DNA of 64,000 bases from Geodermatophilus saharensis (GTDB lineage Bacteria; Actinomycetota; Actinomycetes; Mycobacteriales; Geodermatophilaceae). The DNA is taken from the NCBI RefSeq assembly GCF_900188205.1, contig NZ_FZOH01000005.1, forward strand, positions 248,945 through 312,944. Reading direction: 5' to 3'. This document shows positions 60,451 through 64,000 of this stretch, one piece after another (position 1 is the first letter of the stretch; each line of letters starts with the position of its first letter). The position numbers and the translations under genes are program-made. The notes beneath the pieces were generated by a model. That model was not told the DNA's origin. It searched no databases and worked only from the letters and a program-made list of their open reading frames with translations.

Positions 60451-61515
60451 GTGGCCGCCACCGTCGAGCCGTTCGGGACCACCCCTGACGGCACCCCCGT
60501 CGAGCGCTGGACGCTGACCTCCGGCGAGGCGAGGCTGCGGGTGCTCGGCTACGGCGGCATCGTCCAGAGCCTCGAGGTGCCCGACGCCGCCGGCGAGGTG
60601 GCGAACGTCGTCCTCGGCTTCCCCGACCTGGCGGGCTACCTCTCCGCCGACGACCCCTACTTCGGCGCGCTCGTCGGCCGCTACGGCAACCGCATCGCGC
60701 AGGGGCGGTTCACCCTCGACGGCGAGACGTACGACCTGCCGGTCAACCAGGGGTCCAACTCGCTGCACGGCGGCCCCGTCGGGTTCTCCGATCGGGTCTG
60801 GACGGTCACCGACGTCAGCGACGGCGCGGCCGCCGCCCTCCGGCTGGAGCTGGTCAGCGAGGCCGGCGACCAGGGCTTCCCCGGCACGCTGACCACCGCG
60901 GTCACCTACCGCCTCGACGGCGCGACGCGGCTGACCGTGCACTACCGGGCCACCACCGACGCCCCGACCGTGGTCAACCTGACGCAGCACACCTACTGGA
61001 ACCTCGCCGGCGAGGGCTCCGGCGACGTCCACGGCCACGAGCTGCAGGTCGACGCGAGCGGCTACACGCCCGTCGACGCCGCGCTCGTCCCGACCGGCGC
61101 GATCGCGCCGGTGGCGGGCACGCCGTTCGACTTCCGCCGTCCCACCCCGATCGGCGCGCGCATCCGCGAGGCCGATGAGCAGCTGCTGCACGGGCACGGC
61201 TACGACCACAACTGGGTGCTCGACCGCGGGGACGCCGACGGCGGGGCGCTGCGGCAGGCGGCGCTGCTGCGCGACCCGGTCGGCGGCCGGACGCTGCGGG
61301 TCCTCACCACCGAGCCGGGCCTGCAGGTCTACTCGGGCAACGCCCTCGACGGCACGATCGTGGGCACCGGCGGCCGCGTCTACCGGCAGGGCGACGGCGT
61401 GGCGCTGGAGACCCAGCACTTCCCCGACTCGCCGAACCGGCCGGACTTCCCCTCCACCGTGCTGCGCCCGGGCGAGGTGTACGAGACCACCACGGTGTTC
61501 GAGCTGGGCCGCTGA
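60451..61515 (+). CDS. galM: Aldose 1-epimerase
   Basis: A 354-residue mutarotase that interconverts alpha and beta anomers of galactose/glucose. NRIAQGRFTLDGETYDLPVN, NSLHGGPVGF (His), NLTQHTYWNLAG (His), GYDHNWVLD (Asp) and LETQHFPDSPNRPDFPS (Glu) give the catalytic and binding residues. GTG 60451 with a leaderless promoter. No other galactose genes lie beside it. Confidence 0.93.
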   Translation: MAATVEPFGTTPDGTPVERWTLTSGEARLRVLGYGGIVQSLEVPDAAGEVANVVLGFPDLAGYLSADDPYFGALVGRYGNRIAQGRFTLDGETYDLPVNQGSNSLHGGPVGFSDRVWTVTDVSDGAAAALRLELVSEAGDQGFPGTLTTAVTYRLDGATRLTVHYRATTDAPTVVNLTQHTYWNLAGEGSGDVHGHELQVDASGYTPVDAALVPTGAIAPVAGTPFDFRRPTPIGARIREADEQLLHGHGYDHNWVLDRGDADGGALRQAALLRDPVGGRTLRVLTTEPGLQVYSGNALDGTIVGTGGRVYRQGDGVALETQHFPDSPNRPDFPSTVLRPGEVYETTTVFELGR

Positions 61516-61689
61516 GCCCGCCGGACGGGGGCGTCGTGACCGGGGTGTGACCGGTCGTGACGACGAGCCGGGCGCGGCCGACAGGCCGGGTGCGGGCTCG
61601 CCGGGGGGTGGGGACACGCCGACCTACGGTCGGTGCTCCGGGCCCGGACGCGGGCCCGGAGCACGGCGAGCGGGAGGCGGGGACGACAG

Positions 61690-62181
61690 ATGACCCAGGC
61701 GGTGTGGGGACCGGAGGGGTTCCGCGGCGGCATCGACGTCCGCGTGAGCCTGCGAGCGGACGCCGGGTCGGGGGAGAACGCCTTCGACGGCGCCTGGTTC
61801 CCGCGCAGCCGCGACCTCGCCGTCGAGGTGCCCGAGCTGGTGGCCGCGCTGGACCGCCGCGGGGTGCGCGTCGAGCGGTTCACCCACGCGCTCGAGCCGT
61901 GGCTGCCCGCGCCGCGCAAGCTCGTCGTCGACGGCCGGGTCGTGCGCACCGGCGGCTTCCGCAGCATGGACCCGGGCGTGGTGTGCCTGAGCTGGGCCAG
62001 CGGGAACCGGGTCGCGGACCTGCTGGTCGTCCCCCCGGAGACCGACGTCATCACCGGCGTGCGCGCGCTGCGGCTGTGCACCCGCCGCGGGCTGCCGCGG
62101 TCCCCGCAGATGGTGCTCGCCGCCGCCCGGTCCCAGCCCCTGCCGCAGGTGCCCGGCCTCCCCGCCACCCGCGCGGTCTGA
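61690..62181 (+). CDS. DUF5994-like protein
   Basis: A 163-residue protein with FDGAWFPRSRDLAVEVPELV, VDGRVVRTGGFRSMDPGVVC and RVADLLVVPPETD, matching my recollection of actinobacterial DUF5994 proteins. ATG 61690; the frame to 61633 is Arg-rich and unsupported. Unknown function. Confidence 0.75.
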   Translation: MTQAVWGPEGFRGGIDVRVSLRADAGSGENAFDGAWFPRSRDLAVEVPELVAALDRRGVRVERFTHALEPWLPAPRKLVVDGRVVRTGGFRSMDPGVVCLSWASGNRVADLLVVPPETDVITGVRALRLCTRRGLPRSPQMVLAAARSQPLPQVPGLPATRAV

Positions 62182-62242
62182 GGCGCTTGCGCCCTCGGTG
62201 AACCGGCTGGACGCCGGCGCCGGGCTGCACTGAGCTGGGCCC

Positions 62243-63226
62243 GTGCGACTCCTGGTCCTCGGCGGCACCGCCTTCCTCGGCCGGCACGTGACGACGGCGG
62301 CGCTCGACCGCGGTCACGAGGTGGCCACCTTCACCCGCGGCGTCACCGGCCGGCCCCCGGACGGGGTGCGCGCGCTGCACGGTGACCGGGACGACCCCGA
62401 CGCCCTGCCGCGCGCCCTGGACGGCTGGGTCCCGGAGCTGGTGGTCGACACCTCCTGCCAGACCCGCGCCGCCGCCGGGAACGCCGCCGCGGCCCTGGGC
62501 GGCGCCGGCGTCCGCGGCTACGCCTTCGTCAGCAGCCTCAACGCCTACTCGACCTGGCCGCCGGGGCCGGTCCCCGACGAGCGGCAGCCCACGTGGGACA
62601 CCGACGACGACGAGTACGGGCCGGTCAAGGCGCACGCCGAGCGGGTCCTGGGCGCGGCGTTCGCGGGCCGCTTCCTCACCGCGCGGGCGGGGCTGATCGT
62701 CGGCCCGCACGACAACGTGCGGCGGCTGCCGTGGTGGCTCGAGCGCATCGCCCGGGGCGGGCGGGTCGTCGTCCCCGACGCGCTCGACCAGCCGATCGCG
62801 CTGGTCGACGTCCGCGACCTCGCCGGCTGGCTCGTGGCGATGGCCGAGCAGGGGGCGGACGGCCCGGCCAACGCCACCGGCCCGGCCGGGATGGCGACCC
62901 TGGGGGAGCTGCTGCGCACCTGCCGCGAGGTCACCGGCAGCGACGCCGACCTCGTGCCGGTGCCGGAGGAGGAACTGCTGGCCGCCGGCGTCGAGCCGTG
63001 GCTGCACCTGCCGCTGTGGCTGCCCCGGGAGATGGCGGGCACGGCGTGGGACGTCGGCACCGCCCGCGCCCGCGAGCTGGGCCTGCCCAGCCGCCCGGTG
63101 CGCGAGACGGTCGCCGACACGTGGGCCTGGCTGCAGCGCGATCCGGTCCGGCTGCCCATCCCGCACGGCCTGCCCGAGCCGGGCCTCCCCGCGGACCTGG
63201 AGGCCGCCCTGCTGGCGTCGCGGTGA
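62243..63226 (+). CDS. NAD-dependent epimerase/dehydratase (SDR)
   Basis: A 327-residue extended SDR with MRLLVLGGTAFLGRHVTTAA at the N-terminus (GGTAFLG dinucleotide loop), a second region YAFVSSLNAYSTWP (catalytic Ser/Tyr zone, though the usual YxxxK is not clear: EYGPVKAHAE supplies a Tyr-x-x-x-Lys) and ALVDVRDLAGWLV. Substrate unknown. GTG 62243. Confidence 0.85.
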   Translation: MRLLVLGGTAFLGRHVTTAALDRGHEVATFTRGVTGRPPDGVRALHGDRDDPDALPRALDGWVPELVVDTSCQTRAAAGNAAAALGGAGVRGYAFVSSLNAYSTWPPGPVPDERQPTWDTDDDEYGPVKAHAERVLGAAFAGRFLTARAGLIVGPHDNVRRLPWWLERIARGGRVVVPDALDQPIALVDVRDLAGWLVAMAEQGADGPANATGPAGMATLGELLRTCREVTGSDADLVPVPEEELLAAGVEPWLHLPLWLPREMAGTAWDVGTARARELGLPSRPVRETVADTWAWLQRDPVRLPIPHGLPEPGLPADLEAALLASR

Positions 63227-63245
63227 CCAGGGTCCCTGATCGCGC

Positions 63246-63304
63246 GGCGTCCTCCCTCACCGCCGGACGTGCGGGAGGACGCCCCACGACCAGGTCACCT
63301 GATC
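63246..63304. repeat. Double-hairpin repeat at convergent gene ends, copy 2
   Basis: Stem GGCGTCCTCCC (63246-63256) with its exact complement (63273-63283), then CCAGGTCACCTGATC, a near-palindrome. About 58 bases align with copy 1 at 56995. It lies between convergent stops at 63226 and 63320. Confidence 0.75.
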
Positions 63305-63319
63305 CCGGCCGCGGCCGCC

Positions 63320-64000
63320 TCAGTCGCGGGGGTCGGCCGGGCGACCGGCGCGCAGGCTGCGCTCCAGGTCGGCGACGTCGGCCGCGTCCGGGGCGTGCAG
63401 CGGGTGCCGCTCCTCCTCGGCCAGGCGGGCGGCCTCGGCGGCCAGGGCGTCGGCCGACTCCTGCACCCGGTCCTTGCGGTACTGGCGGTAGGAGTGCACG
63501 ACCGCGGCGGCCCAGACCGCGTAGAGCAGCGCGTACACCGCATAGCGCACCGGGTCGGAGGCGTCGATCCAGTCGCTGCGCAGCAGCGTGCGGGTGTTGG
63601 TCAGCACGATGACCCCGCCGACCAGCGAGCCGAGCAACCGCGGCGGGACGTGCCGCACCAGCCAGGCGGCGACCGGCGCGGCCACCAGGCCGCCGGCCAG
63701 CAGCCCCAGCGCCCAGGTCCAGTTGACCCCCTGCGACCCGAGGGCCAGCAGGAAGCCGAGGCTGGCCGACAGCGCGACGAGGAACTCCGAGGTGTCGATC
63801 GAGCCGATCACCTTGCGCGGCTCCAGCCGGCCGCTGGCCAGCAGCGCCGGCGTGCCGACCGGGCCCCACCCGCCGCCTCCGGTGGCGTCGACGAAGCCGG
63901 CCACCAGGCCCAGCGGCCCGAGGAAGCGCTTGCGCACGGGCTTGCCCAGGTTGCGGCGGTCGATGCCGCGCAGGGTGAAGCGGACGAGCAGGTAGACGCC
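63320..64000 (-). CDS. TauE/SafE-type sulfite exporter family permease, 5' end outside window
   Basis: The frame is open to the right window edge, so the first part of the protein is missing; the ATG at 63937 is internal. Visible: GLVAGFVDATGGGGWGPVGT, a TauE/SafE signature, followed by membrane segments (FLVALSASLGFLLALGSQGV, LGLLAGGLVAAPVAAWLV, LLGSLVGGVIVLTNT, AVYALLYAVWAAAVVHS) and a charged C-terminal tail (~60 residues). The family exports or takes up sulfite and organosulfur anions. Confidence 0.88.
   Translation of the reverse strand, partial: GVYLLVRFTLRGIDRRNLGKPVRKRFLGPLGLVAGFVDATGGGGWGPVGTPALLASGRLEPRKVIGSIDTSEFLVALSASLGFLLALGSQGVNWTWALGLLAGGLVAAPVAAWLVRHVPPRLLGSLVGGVIVLTNTRTLLRSDWIDASDPVRYAVYALLYAVWAAAVVHSYRQYRKDRVQESADALAAEAARLAEEERHPLHAPDAADVADLERSLRAGRPADPRD

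Overview
The window is a high-GC actinobacterial chromosome segment. Two-GC-rich codon use, the prfB-ftsE-ftsX-smpB order, the cslA-glxA-GH6 operon, an actinobacterial tmRNA tag and SCO6745/DUF5994/DUF6326-type proteins all point to Actinomycetota. The gene mix resembles Geodermatophilaceae (Blastococcus, Geodermatophilus, Modestobacter); that family assignment is inference from gene content, not from a search.

Region 1 (1 to about 6770) is the right part of an integrative element of visibly lower GC. It holds a coiled-coil/multi-membrane-span protein cut by the window edge, an orphan-looking cytosine-5 DNA methyltransferase, a tiny membrane protein, an FDXHR-type zinc-ribbon protein, a coiled-coil protein, a winged-helix (replication/regulation) protein, a regulatory stretch with a good promoter and three hairpins but no ORF, and a large serine integrase at its very end. 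The integrase abuts a tadA/cpaF secretion ATPase gene of which only the 3' part is in the window: the element sits inside that gene.

Region 2 (6.77-13.7 kb) is the rest of the Tad/Flp pilus locus (tadA 3' part, tadB, tadC, Flp-like pilin, two TadE-like pseudopilins), then two unfamiliar leftward genes bracketed by a near-identical 29-bp repeat of the last tad gene's 3' end, a DinB protein and small genes. Region 3 (13.7-19.4 kb) is a cslA-glxA-GH6 operon for a tip-localised beta-glucan (GT2 synthase, radical copper oxidase, GH6 lipoprotein), preceded by a leader that can fold into nested stems. Region 4 (19.4-31.6 kb) is housekeeping: CutA, oxidoreductases, prfB, ftsE, ftsX, an acyl-CoA dehydrogenase homologue, smpB, amidohydrolase, acetyltransferase, with two decayed genes (epoxide hydrolase, VOC protein).

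Region 5 (31.6-42 kb) has an SLC13 anion symporter, CorA, tmRNA (ssrA, partner of smpB), a NarL-type two-component system beside a DUF6326 membrane protein, a MetX-like hydrolase, a secreted M15-like peptidase and a K+ channel with RCK domain. Region 6 (42-49.6 kb) is an acyl-CoA catabolic module: two acyl-CoA ligases, a TetR regulator, a paired set of acyl-CoA dehydrogenases and an enoyl-CoA hydratase. Region 7 (49.6-64 kb) has a VapBC-type toxin-antitoxin pair, a MacB-like ABC exporter with its two-component system, MarR/YceI, TypA, GalM, an NAD-dependent epimerase and a TauE/SafE permease cut by the right edge.

The main oddities are the integrase insertion in tadA, a family of 22-bp palindromes confined to 43.9-53.8 kb, a second repeat family lying at convergent gene ends (probable bidirectional terminators), the structured leader of the csl operon, and the ORF-less regulatory stretch of the mobile element.
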